A stretch of DNA of 64,000 nt from Amblyornis subalaris (Eukaryota > Chordata > Aves > Passeriformes > Ptilonorhynchidae), in assembly GCA_018881555.1 (NCBI GenBank), contig JACAXG010000074.1:1867081-1931080 (forward strand). The letters are read 5' to 3'. Numbering within the stretch: the stretch's first letter is position 1; the number at the start of each line of letters is the position of its first letter. Of the stretch, positions 23,590 to 36,300 are shown one piece after another. The position numbers were made by a program, and so were the translations under genes. The notes below the pieces were generated by a model that had not been told where the DNA came from, did no database searches, and was given only the letters and a program-made list of their open reading frames with translations.

Positions 23590-24320
23590 CTGCCTCGCCG
23601 CTCCCGCCGCCCTGAGGGCGCTGGGGCCGGCCCGCCCGCCGGGGCGAGGCCGCGCCACCCGCACGTCACGGGGCGGGGCGGGGCAGCCATCTTGGCTCGC
23701 CGGGCAGCGAGCGGGCGGGGGCGGAGGCAGCGCCCGCCCTGCGGAAGTCCCTCGGTGCCGCCGAGCGCAGCCCGCCGAGCCCCGCCGGAGCCCAGGGCTG
23801 CCCGCCGTCCCCAGCACCGCCGCTACCGACCAGCATGGCAGGGCGGCTCCCGGCCTGCGTGGTGGACTGCGGCACGGGGTGAGCCACGGCCGCTGACAGC
23901 TCGGGGCCGCCCGGGGCGGGGCCGGGCGGGTTCCGCCGCCGATGCTGCTGCAGATGGCGGCGGGGGTCGCGCTGCCGGGCCGGGGAGCCGCGCCCGAGCC
24001 GCCGCGGGGCCGGGGGCGGGAGGGATGAGCCGGGCTGGGCCGGGCCGGGTCGGGCTGGGGGGAGCATCCAGCCGCCTTCCCTTCTCCGCCCGGCGGGAGC
24101 GGTGTCCCGGCGCGGCCCCGCTCGCTTTCCTCGGGCCGCCCGGGGCCCGTCAGAACCGCCTCTTTCGGTCCCGGGCCGGGGTGCGGGACCTTGTGCGGCT
24201 GCCGGGGCCGGGGAGGCGATGGGGGACAGGGCTCCCGCCGCTGCCCAGAGCCGCTGGGATGCTCCGGCTCGGGGGAGTCGCCGCTCTGCCCGGCGCCGTC
24301 TGGGGGGGTCATGTGTATTT
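23590..24320 (+). promoter_or_regulatory. ACTR3: CpG island and TATA-less promoter of ACTR3
   Basis: Dense CpG sequence begins directly after the CR1 tail and covers exon 1 and the first part of intron 1; a second GC-rich peak lies at about 24,580-24,730. Visible motifs upstream of the ATG are a CACGTCAC CRE/E-box-like site (about 23,662-23,669), overlapping GC boxes (23,669-23,683) and a perfect GCCATNTTG-type YY1 site, GCCATCTTGG, at 23,686-23,695. No TATA box was seen. The transcription start is expected in about 23,690-23,800. Confidence 0.8.
23835..23878 (+). CDS. ACTR3: ACTR3 exon 1 coding part
   Basis: Encodes [14 protein letters not shown] plus two bases of Gly15; donor GG|GTGAGC. 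The ATG lies in CCAGCATGG, with a purine (A) at -3 and G at +4, a strong start context. It supplies the first half of the nucleotide-binding phosphate loop 1. The 5' UTR precedes it in the CpG island. Confidence 0.97.
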
Positions 24321-27300
24321 ATTTATTTTTTTTATGTGAGAATAATGTCATTTATTCTGTGTTACTTCTCTCTGTGGAAGAAAAAAACCCCTCCCCCTCC
24401 ATCGAGCAGGCGCAGAGGAACTTCCTTAGTTTTGTCAAAGCCTCTTCCTGCTTTCGGGCTTTTATACCTTATAAGGCAGTTTTCAGTGTCAAACCTGAAC
24501 CAAATCCGCTTTGGAAACGCTTCTTTTCGTTCAGCAGCTGCCGGGCGGTGGAGAGAACGCGGTGCCAGTGATCCGTAGGACAAGGAGCGGTGCGGGAGGG
24601 GGCCCTGGGGAGCCGGGCTCCCTTGGCGGCGGCTCGGGCAGGGCGGCAGCCCCGGAGGTGCCCGTGGGAAGCGGGGCCGGGCGGTCTCCGCGGTGCCGCT
24701 CGCAGGAGCGCGCTCGGGAGGCGCAAACCCCGCCGGTTGCAGGGCATCCTGAAGGGGAAATATCTCCACCAGGCATCAGTTTCTCATTGGAAGGGAAAGC
24801 ACTAGTGTATTTTCAAGGCTCTTGGCATGCTGCTTCTCTAAGTCGTTGTTTGGGGTGGTTTTTTTTTTGTTTCGCTTCTCATCCCTCTTGCTAAAAATAA
24901 AGAAAATTTGCAGTGAATGCTCTGTAGATGCAGGTATTTATAATACTTTCCTGAAAGGGCGTGTTCTTCTGAAATCCAGGTACTTGTTTCTGAAAGCATG
25001 TACTCATCCCCTCAAGAGAACCTGTTTGGTTTAGGACATTAATAAATGGGTCTTTAAGAAGAGCTGGTATGTGTATGTATNTCTCTAATGTCTGCATGTC
25101 TAACAGTTGTATGAAGAGGTCATTCGTGTAGTTAAAGCAGAACTAAAACCTTGAATTCTGTGAGATGGAGGAAAGCTAGCACAAGGGGAACGAGATTTTG
25201 TAGCTGGGTGTAATGGAAGTGAGTTTAACACGTGTCTATGTGCTGTTTATCTTTCAAAGCAAAAGATCCACTCTGCCACATGCCACCAGAGGCTTTTTCC
25301 CATCTCNCATGTGTATGTATTGGAGATAGTCCCATCAAAGTCAATAATTATGTCTTTATAGGTTTGCAAAATACAGGTTGTGACCGCTGGATTAGAAATT
25401 CACTTAAAGCTTTCAGTGATGCCTCGCAGGAGCAGCATGCAAGCACAGAGCTGTGTAAGAAGCAACTTTGTCTTGTTAATGTGAGAGGTGTGCCAAGGGA
25501 CAGGAGTGTTAAAATGAATGTTCCTGGGGAAGATGTGTGTGCAAGTGCACCATTAATCAACTTCAGTGCACTCTGTAATGTTCTTGAATATTTTGTTAGC
25601 CAAGTCTTGCTCCTGTTTCATTTATTTATTTCCTTACAAATCTTAAAAAAAGTACTCTACGATGCTGTTTTATTGTGTAGCAGTTTTTTTTTTTTTGATG
25701 CAGCTCAGCCTATTCTGCTCTCCAGGCTTCTCATTTCATGTGCATTTCCTAGTCTAAGGTTGTTCTTCCATAAAGTTCTGCTTCAGGAAAGTGGGAGCAA
25801 AGATTTGTAGCATTGTAAAGGTTACAGAGTGTTGGGGTGGTTTGAATTCTTTAATTTCAGTAGACAAAAGTGTTAAAGTGGTGAATTTACAAAGGAAAAA
25901 TATAGTAGTGGAGATAAATAAGAAACAAGTGGGTAATAGTGCAGTGGGATGTGATAGCATAATCCTGCTCTTAGNTTTTATTTTTTAATTGGTGCAGCCC
26001 TCCCAGTCTACCTCATTCTGTGTGTATAAGTGAGAACATGACACGCAAATTATGTCAGCCCTGTGCTCAGTGCGGATCAGTTGAGGTCTCACTTAATGTT
26101 CTGTCCTGTCTGCCAAAATGACAGAAAGCAGACAAATTAAATATAGCCCCGGAAAAGAGGTATTGAAAATACAGCCAAAGCAGGAAGGGTGAAACGAACT
26201 GCCTTGTTCAGAACAGGCTCTAAAGGTGCACNGGTTTTCCAATAAGTAGGGTTTTTATAGAGGGAGGGCTTGATAGTTAATTTACAATCTCAGGAGAATT
26301 TACCCCAATCAGCAAAAGGCCAGGTGTAGAAGAGGTACTAAAGGGTATCTTCTTATGTGTCTTGTGCTTGTAGTTGCAGTTCAGTTTGTTGATCTCTGAC
26401 TGTTTAGTTTTGGGTTTTTTTTATGTATATGTGCGTTTTTGCCACCTAAGACAGAGGGATGAGAAAGGTGGCAGAGTTGTGCATTTCTGCATCAGCCTGC
26501 ACAGATTATACCAATGATAAGGATTTATTTCGAAGNGTAAAGAGACCAAAACACAGAAGAGGTTGGGGAGATCATGTGACCCCTGTCGTCTGAGGTTTTA
26601 ACAGCTCGGTCAAACTTTTTAGGGGTCATCGAAGTGTGTGTCATACAGGTGGAGCTGGGAAATGAGTTTAATCAGTGACATGGCAATCAGATTATGAGTG
26701 CAGCCAAAATTCCTCCAGTGTTACATTTGTTACCTTGAAATTTGCATTCTTTGCTTAAGCAAACTTGATACCTAGAAAATAAGGTAATTGATACCTAGTA
26801 AGAGCAGGTAAATACTTAATTGTGGTTTTAAAAAGCTGCTTGTCTGAAGCCGTGTCCTCTTACTTGTAAAGTTACAGGCATGAAATGAAAAATCTGAATA
26901 GCCCAGTTAGTTTAACATAAGTGTTAAATACAGTATTATTTGTTTCTGCAATTGATAGCCTTGTCTGGTTTAGTTTTGAGTATATTATAGTTTTGTTGGG
27001 TAATCTGTAGAACAACGATGTGGACCTTATTGTCAGGAAGCCTTTGTCCATGCTAATACTGAATTTGACTTCACTTGGCTGCTGAGAGCCCCTCTCTCTC
27101 CCAAAAGATGGGCACCATATCCCTGAGCAATGAGCTATGCAGTAGCACCCTTGTGCTGTTCTCTTTATATCCTTCAAACATTGGCAGATTTTTATGATTT
27201 TCCCTAAGTCAATAGTTATGCTGTGAATGAGAATTGCTTCATACTTTGGTGTATCTAAGGATTACATGCATTTTAAAATAAAAATTCAAAATAGAAAAAT

Positions 27301-30300
27301 AAGATGGAGTTCTTTCCATGAAGTATATGAGCAATGTACCAAAGAAAGAAAAAGACTCTTAGTCATTTTTTAATCACAGTAGGCTGCAGTCTTTTGCTCT
27401 GTGCCTTTTGGGTGTTTGAATTGTTCTTGCTGCCTCTTCTGCAGGAGAACACAGCGCTGCCTGCAAGCCGTGATTAAAAGCTCTTCCTACGCCACTTTAG
27501 AATTTAGCTTGATTAGGTTGACAAGTAGATTTTAACTGTGTCTTTCTGTGTGAGTGCACTTTTTTCCTTCAGTATAACTTGTATAACACTGAATTAGCTC
27601 ATTCGGGATGGCACATAATTGCAAGTGTTCAAATTAATGGCTCTTCAGCTGAGCTGAAGTGAGGGGCTGTGTAACTACTGCACTTCCAAAATGAGAACTT
27701 AATTATAGCAGTGGAAGAGATTTAAAGAACATTGTTTGTATTTTCTATACCTGAACTTTGTTTTCTGTACGTTTGTGTGCCATTTTTTGGTGGCTGCCAG
27801 GTGGATCCATTTGGTATTTGAGTGTCAGTGGTGACCAGCTTCTCTAATGTACCCAAGAGTCTTTTGTTGGGAGGATCACATCTGTTGGTTAGCCCTTTCT
27901 TTAGTAAATTGGTTATGTGATTGTGTGGAAAAAACCCAACCTGTTGTCATGCATCTTGTTTTCTTCTGCCTCCTCTCATATGCCAAGCTAGACCCCACTT
28001 TCATTTCCCATCCACAAGTTGCAAAAATGGATGTGTTTCTTTAACTTGTTTCTTGAATACTAGTGGTGGTTTAAAGGTTTTGGGTTGACTGGAGAAAGAC
28101 TTCCTGTTCTTGATGGGAGCACAAGATTCCTTCGACATCTCCTGGCAATCTGGGTTCCCGCTGAGCTGAGAGCCAGGAGGATTGAGGCTGCTCAGGATTT
28201 CCAGGGTTTCTTGATGTGAGTTGCAAGCTGTTCTTTGGAATGAGTCACATGCATCTCTGAGAGTTTCTTGGCTGTTTGTTCTCTGTAACCAGTGCTGTGA
28301 ATGAAGGAAGAGTAAATTTGGGCACACAGAACCTCAGAGAAGCAGGAACTGGCTGGAGTGAGCTTTGCTTTGAGGGACTTCTCTACAAACCCTGCTGCTC
28401 AGGTTAATCTTACATACAACACCTCTGTAGCTTGATGCTCTTGAGAGCAAAGTATTTATGGGCTGAGTGTCTTCTGATGTGATAAGTTATGACAGGGTTA
28501 TGTTGCTCTGTTTCTCTTCTGGGTTTTGGCCTGAGAGTGTAAATGAGTACAAGATCCTTGAAAAGCAATAATCTTCAATAGACAGCAGAATCTGTGAGGT
28601 GAGAAATCCAGTGCTATAAAAGCAGAGTAGGGGGAAGCAACAGGCTGTATTTTGTGAGCTCTGCAACTTTTTAGTATCTTCTACTGGACCTTGAAATTAT
28701 TTTCCTTTCCTAATGTTCCAGACATGGGTTTTTTCCACACGTTTTTCAAAGCATAACTTAGGTTTAGTATAAAGATTTCAGCACCATGATATTTTNGCAG
28801 TTAATACTTCAACTGGATATCTTGTCGTGACCTTCTGTGGGTTCCAGTCGTCATGAAAATGATGTCTTTTGGGATGAATTTTCTGTGTTGTGTCATCCCA
28901 GAAGTAATTTTTCAATACGGAAAGCATGGACAAAATATTTCCTTAATGGCACATGGAAAAAATACTCTTCCAGGATTTTAAGAGTATCTTTTGCATGCCA
29001 GTGGCTGAAGTGTGGTTAGGGGAGGAGGGGAAAATGTGTCATCCCTAACGTGGAAAAAGGAATTGTACTAGATTAAGAACTGTGGGTTAATACATTTAAA
29101 AAACATTTGCAAGGAGATTCTGAAGGCTGATGAGGGCCTGTGGTGTCTCTTAAATGACTCTAATACATCACTGTCCATGTTGTGGCACTAAATGCTCAGA
29201 GTATGCAATATAATTAGGAATAACAGGAGTTCAGTTAGAAATATATATGTATATTCCTACACAGACATATTTTTTTTTTTTTTTTGTAATTCCATCATAG
29301 GAATCAGTTTATATCTTGNGTGCATTCCAGAAGCCATTTGAGATACATGGCACCTTCCAGTCCTTCTGTTTTTCTTTTCCTGTGTCTCACTTACGCCTGA
29401 TCTAGAGGAAAGGGGTGGTGGCATTTCAGGGTAGAGGACAAACCCTCCTGCATCCATGGGCTGGGTCTGTGAAGTTAATGATAAATGAACCTCCTTGTGT
29501 GTACTGCAGAGCTCGTGGCTGGGGCAAGGTTTGAGGGAGGGCAGGATTTTAGGTGTGCCTGGCGCAGGGCAGGTTCCATTCTTCTTCCTTGGTTTGTTTA
29601 GTACCTGGCTTGGACTTTCTGCCCAAAAAAATATGTTGATTGCATGATTCCTATGGACATTTACTTGTCTAAATTAGTTGAAAATGCAGTTTTTAGGGGT
29701 TCAGAAATATTGTATGAGTTCTGAGTAGTAATCCATCCTCTGTATTATTCTATAGGCACATATAAGAAACTTTGCAGTTGGTCTATTNGTTCATGCAATT
29801 GACAAGTTTCAACATGGTGTTTCAACATTTAGTTTCATCATTGCACGCTTTCTTTGGGAANTGGTAAAAGGTTTTGACAACTTCAAACTAACTACTTTTT
29901 TAAAAAAAAACTTANATGAATATTTGTTCAAAATTAGAAGACTTTAAGGAAACACGGTTAATTTCAAAAGTAAAATAACTAAAAACCTACTTTGGTTTGT
30001 CCCCAAAGAAATCCCAAGTTCTTTTCTGCTCTNTGTAGGAAAAGGAATCAGTAAGGCTTTAATTTTTGGTTTTGGTCACTGAACTAAAATATATTTAAGT
30101 GTATCGATCTGACAGAAATCATCCTTGGATAGAGGCTTAAAAATACCAATTGGATTGCAAACTTGTTAGTGCCCATAGTAGGATTACTTGAAACATCAAT
30201 CCTTTCCAAGCACTAGTAGTGATATATTGCTGGGTTTTTGTTCATTCAGTTATATCCAAAATTGAAAAAATCATAATTTTATCCACTGACTTAATGGAGG

Positions 30301-33300
30301 GTATAATATGATTCAATTTTTTTTTCTTTTTGTTCTGCTCATGGGTTTGCATTTTTAAGACTGGATGGAAAAACTCTAGATAAAGGTATGGTTTTTATTT
30401 TTCCTGGGATTTCCTTTTTCTCTTTATTCTGTTGTGGTCATTGCAAATGTGTGCAGCTGTGCACAGGATGTGTTTCGCCATGCTCAGTCTGTAGAGAGCG
30501 AGCTGCAGACAGGAGGTTATCTGTTGATACTTTATTTTGATAAATAAATGCTATCAGTGAATAAATCCAAATTGTAATTCTTTANTGCTGTATCTCTTCT
30601 CTAGTTTTTCAGTATTAGTATTTTATTTGTTGTGCCTTGCCTTAGATGTAGAACACTGTTCATCATCTGCAAGAGCTTTCACAATATGACTGCCTGCATA
30701 TTTACAGTCAGACTTCAGAATCTCTGTGATCCCATTAAACGAGACCTGCTTTTTATATTAAACAAGATTTCCTGGTATGTTTCTGTCCACAGCTTGGTGG
30801 GGCATATTTTTCTACAAGGCAACTGTTTCTAATCGGGACCATCTTTTATGAGAAGTGTGGTGTAACATGATAAATATGGGATCTGGTGTTTTAGTGCAAG
30901 CCTGCTCTTGATGGAAAACATTGAGTTACCTGCTGAAATGCTGAAGTGATAATGGGTGCATGGGGCAGATTGGAAGTGCTGGACAATTCTGTGGTGCTTG
31001 CTGGGTGCTCCTGCTCTCCCAGTCCNTTTTTGTCTTGCTCTCTGCTCAGATTGGTGTGACTGGGGCCGTGGCATGGCAGCTCTTGGGTCAAAACTGGAGC
31101 TCTCAAGTGCTGAAACTGTGCAAATAGCAAGCACAAAAGCTCTTTTTCTTTTGATGTGTAATCACTTTATAGTTTTACCCCCTGTATTGTATTTATTTGG
31201 AAAAACTTCCAGGTCAAGTCAGGTTAATATCAGCTAAGGCTCTTTTTGCATCATAGGACTTAGATTCTACCAATTTAATTTTTTGAAGTGCAGGATTTTG
31301 TTTACTTGCAGGTTATGTACTTGTTCATTCAATTGATCCCTCACTCTCTCTGTTGAAAAATATGTGTAATTAATTTATTCTCTTGGTTTTTTCCTTCCTG
31401 ATAAATGTCTGTGCAGTCATTGAATATCCTGAGTTGGAAGGGACCTACAAAGATAACCGAGTCCAACTCCTGATGTGCAGCTTGTTTTGGGTAAATGATG
31501 TAGAAAGTTGCCAAATAAATCTCCCCCTCATATTAAATAACTTATACTATTAAGTAATTATTCATGTAAGACTGCCAAACTTTTGGGCATTCTTTCCTCA
31601 TTATTTGGAAATACTGCATGGAGTAGACATGCTATGAAAAATATTCAGAAAACTTGGAAAAATGAAATACAAATTTATTAAAAAGCCTATCAGGATAGGT
31701 GAGTGCTATGTGGATGTGGTGTAACACAGAGGCACTGTTAAGACACTTGCTAAAATGAATTAGTCTAGAAGTCTCAAAGGAAGCAGTAAGTAGAAAGGGA
31801 GCATTTTGCCTTTGCCAACACAAACTACTCTACTCTCATTATACAAAGATAATATCCAAAGCCGTTTGCTCTTCTTACTTTGAGGAAAACAGTTAAAGGG
31901 AAGCTGACTTATTCTGTGTTAAAATATGTGCCAGCATTAAATATTAGAAATGGGTTTACGAATATAAATAACATTGACAAAGACTACAAATTCAGATGGT
32001 ATCACCACCAGAATGCCAGAACTTGGATTTTGTTAGTTGAAAACACTTAAGTATGGTCTGGTTTCAAGTCTACTTTTCGTGGCTCAATCATAAGCCAGTC
32101 TTTTGGACATAAATGCATCTTCTCTTCTTGTTTACTTTTAAGAGTAAAGAACTTTTCTAGAGTCAAGCTACCAGTGTTGTTGGTTTTTGTTGGTTTGTTT
32201 GTTTTTTAAAGAGCTGATGACAGTAAACATAGAGCAAATTTGAAAGTTGTTTCTCTTCTGCTCCATCCAAATGTTAGTGAAGTTAAAAACAGCACAATGC
32301 AGTAGCTTCCTCTGCTCTCCAGACTGGTGTAAAAATGTCACCTGGAGACTCTTGCTACAGTACATGTGAATTTATTCTGAATTCTGTGCAGCACAGGCTG
32401 CTTCTGCCCTCTTCTTCCTCTTGGTCATTCTGGTCTGGCTCTGTATGGCCACATCTTTGTGGTTTTCACTACCTATTTGAGCTGGGTTTTCCTAGCAAGC
32501 ATTACATGGTGTCTGTGCTCTGACTTGTAGAGGTAGCTGCTGATAAAAAGCAATACTGCATAAATTTCTACACAAAAATACAGATGCCTTTAAAGATAAA
32601 TCAGCCTTTTTTAAAGGTGGTTTATATCCATTTAGGAAATAAGTGTTTGTTAGAAGCAATTCTCTTTCAAGCTGCTTTTGAGCTCATTTATTAAATTGCA
32701 CACCAATCTGCTTATGGTTTGTTTTACTGTGACAGTTTCAGTATGTGGCACAGAAGTATTTGTTGTCGAGGGGAAGGTTCTTGCTTGAGTGGGCTGGTAT
32801 TTTGGGGGGAAATACTGTAAAATCGTAGTTTCACACACACAGTAATACAGTTGATTCCAAGGTCAAGCTTGTATACTGCCAGATTTGTAACTCCTCTGCT
32901 GTCTAGGGGTCCCATATGTCCTTGAAATGCTCTACTCCCTTTTACCATCCCTTCGTGTATCTTATCTACAGTTTAAGAAGGTTCTTTGTCTGAGAGTGCT
33001 TCTAATCTTGTGGTTTTTTTCCATTTACAGAGCTAATTCTTTGGCTTTCGCTCTTGGTTACTTAAAACACTTGTTGATCAAAAATGTTTTAAAATTTGAC
33101 AGAAGGAGCTGCTATTTAAAAATGCAAAGTGGTAATGTGTGAAACGTAATATATATTAGCTAAAGATGTAAAATATAAAAAGCATGATGAATTTCGATGT
33201 CTTTTGCTGTCTTGTGTTTTATCAAGGACATTTGAAAAGAGTAAACTAATTTATTAATACAAGTCCCATTTTCCTAATATAATCAGTTCTTCAGGGACTT

Positions 33301-36300
33301 CCGCTGCTGCTTAACCCATTTGCACCTGGTGTTAGAGCTGGGACCTTTTTTTAAAGGGGCGAGATGGCTTTCCTCTTTTGCTGTAATCTTCTCATCATTT
33401 CTTTTTACAGGTATTTGAAAAGTAAATACTTCCTAGGCTTTTCAGTCTCATCTAGGGTACAAGAAGGATGATAGAAGAAAAGCAACAAATAAAAACATAA
33501 GGGCTTGTTTGAGCTTTTCAGTCACATGAGGCTCTGTGTATGAAGATCAGGAATTCATCCATGTTTGAGAAATGTTCCACTTCTTTTTAGGCAGCTGTTA
33601 TCAGAAGATATCAGACAGTAAAAACATGCTCTCTATCTTATAATTCCTGTCTATATGGAATTTCTCCAGTTAAAACAGGAAAGGATATTAAGCCCTTTTT
33701 GATGAAGTCTTTGATGGACAGACCATCTGTAAGGAGCGAGTATTGAAGAGCAGAATCCCTTTCCATTCTCTTTTAAAACTTCAAGTTTTTGCCATATGAC
33801 TGATTTTATGTGCTTTTGAATATATTACCACATGCATGTTCTCCTTAGAATCGCCACACTCTGATCTTTTCCGTAGTGCCTTCTATAACCTGCTAACTTC
33901 ATTACAATTTTTTGAGTTAGGGTAATTTAGCTAGCAATGAATGTGTGTTGAACGATGTGTGTTGCAATCATCTTGCTTTCTGTCTTTGGCCCTCATTTCT
34001 TGGAGTCTTTCCCACGTGGTTTCAGGAAAGAAATGCAAAGCACTCCTGCCTCAAGAGAGTTCATAAGCAAATGGGAAAAGATTCTCCAGGGAAATGGGAG
34101 ATTGGCTCCAGACCCATTTGCATGGAAGAGGATATGGAGTAGGGATCTCCTGCTGCCTGAGCAAGTGTGACACCTTCGAAAAGGCAGCATCAGCTTACAT
34201 TTAAGAATAAATGCGTTTAACTCTGTAAAGCCTAATCCCATCACTGGATGTTAGACTTGCTTGGAGCATGACCCCATGGATGGGTTCTGCATAGGACTTG
34301 AGGTGTGTTTAGTTAGAGAAACCTTGCTGGGCTTGATGTACAGGCTGTGGTACACACCAAAGCAGAATTTTAGGACTTACACACATGTTCTGTACAGGCT
34401 GCTGTGCCTGGAAAGCCCATTGCACCTGCAGGGTGACATACAGGCAAAGGATGTGTTGTATTTGGAGTGAGAACTTGNACAGAAGGATTATGGCTCAGAT
34501 GGTGAACAGTAATTCAGAGCCATCATGAACAGAGCAATTTGATGAACAACAACAAAAAATAGCCATCTGAAAAAAATATCCTTATATATATTTGGTTTTT
34601 TTAACCTTATGCACCTTGAAGGTAAACCAGAAAGAGACCATTTTGATTTTATCCTATTCTTGACTTTCCTTCCAGAGAGTTTCAGGTTTTTTACTCCACT
34701 TGCTTTACTCCTCCCGTTCCATAGAAGTGTTTCTTTTTCTTTTGTTTGTTTTGCAAGTTGCATTGCATCTTTACAGTGGGACCAGCATTGAAGGTACATC
34801 TTCTGTTCGTGTATGCATTTTAAAGTGTCCAATGCATGACATTTCTGTTAGCCCAGGTCATGAGCAGTAGCTGAGGAATAGGCTGCAACCCAGATTTGTT
34901 CTGCAGGAGTTGGAGATCAGGTGATGCTTGTCCTCAAGTGCTCTGCTTGTGCTTGGTTGCCTCATGTCTTTGTGTGAAGCTGTCAGTGAAATGACACACA
35001 CACAACTTGCGTTGGACCCCCCAGCTCTGTTGTACTTCTGGGAGCAGCTGAACAAATGCATTGCCTGCAAAGCAGCTGTCCCCCTCTTCCTCACTGCTTT
35101 GCTAAATTGCAGTTGTGCTTGAACTAGGGTGTATGACTTGGGAGAATGACATTTGTTGTGGGCAGGGAAGCAGTGGAGCAAAGCACGTGGTCAGTTTGTG
35201 GTTTGCAGATGGTGGTTCTGGTAATGACATCCTCGTTACAAGCTCTTACCCTCAGCACTGTTTCCTCTTGGCTTTAAAATTGTCTGCGTGACTAATACAT
35301 AAGTGACCTTCCAGTGACATTGCTTTCATGTCGTGGCCTCAGAAACATCTCTTCTAGGTGAGAGAGCACGTGTAAGAAATCCCATTAGTGCAGCTGAGAA
35401 CATTGTGGAAAGCCCTTTGGCTGTCCTTCCNGAGAGCTCTGGGGCAGCGAGTGCAGAGCTGCCGTGCAGTTTCAGGATGTGAGTTTGAGGTTGATGTGAT
35501 GCTGGAGATGTTTCTCCACTGATAGCTGAGATATAGGTTAGTAGAGTTAACTGAGGAGGAACCTGCATTAGTTGTTCTCCCAAAGCTGTTTGTGCTATGA
35601 ATGTCCATTACAAAAATATCATGTTTTGTTTGTCACATTATTACATCTGCATAGGCCAGAGAGTGGTGTGTGAGACCTCAGTGCCTTTTGGAGAAGGTGA
35701 GGATTTTTTTTTCCTTTTTTTTTTTTTTAATGAGCTAATAGGCCTGGAGAAACACTTCAGGGGGCTGAACATGGAGAAATAAAGGAAAACACCTGAATGA
35801 TGAAGGTTAAATTCANGTTTTCACCTTTGGGATTTTGTAAATCAGTTCTGTGTGACAGATTTTAATAGAAATCTGCTTATACCATTAGACTCCTGTGCAG
35901 TGCCTTGTGCTCTTACAGCTGAATGCCCCAAATTTAGTGTGGGAAAGCTGAGTCCATGTCTCATTAATGGCATGTGCCTGTCTGTCTCCATGCAAGTCCC
36001 TTCTGCTGCTCTTCAGTGCTGTGTAGCAAGCAAGACAAGCAGTGATTTCCTGGCAAATTGTGATCCAGTATTGGTACTGCATTGTGATATCTTTACTGTT
36101 GGAATTCTTCTGTAGTAGCAGGGATTACTGCCCTGAAGAAGATGGGGTGTGCCTTGTTCCCCTGTGAATCATACGTTAGTCAGGCACACGGTGCCATGTG
36201 TGAACTGCTTGTGGAAACCGGATACTTGTGGAATCTGGATTGCCTATAGTATCCTTCTTTTCGTGTGGCTTAAATATTTACTTCAAGTGACAGTGAGACA

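Noticed and set aside
23569..24339. Overlapping long frames on both strands of the ACTR3 CpG island
   Set aside because: Shadows of CpG-island composition. Only the short frame starting at 23,835 continues through a splice site into ARP3 coding sequence.
25232..25810. 192-codon open frame in ACTR3 intron 1
   Set aside because: No family resemblance, no splice or start context of note, and it lies within an intron. Treated as chance.
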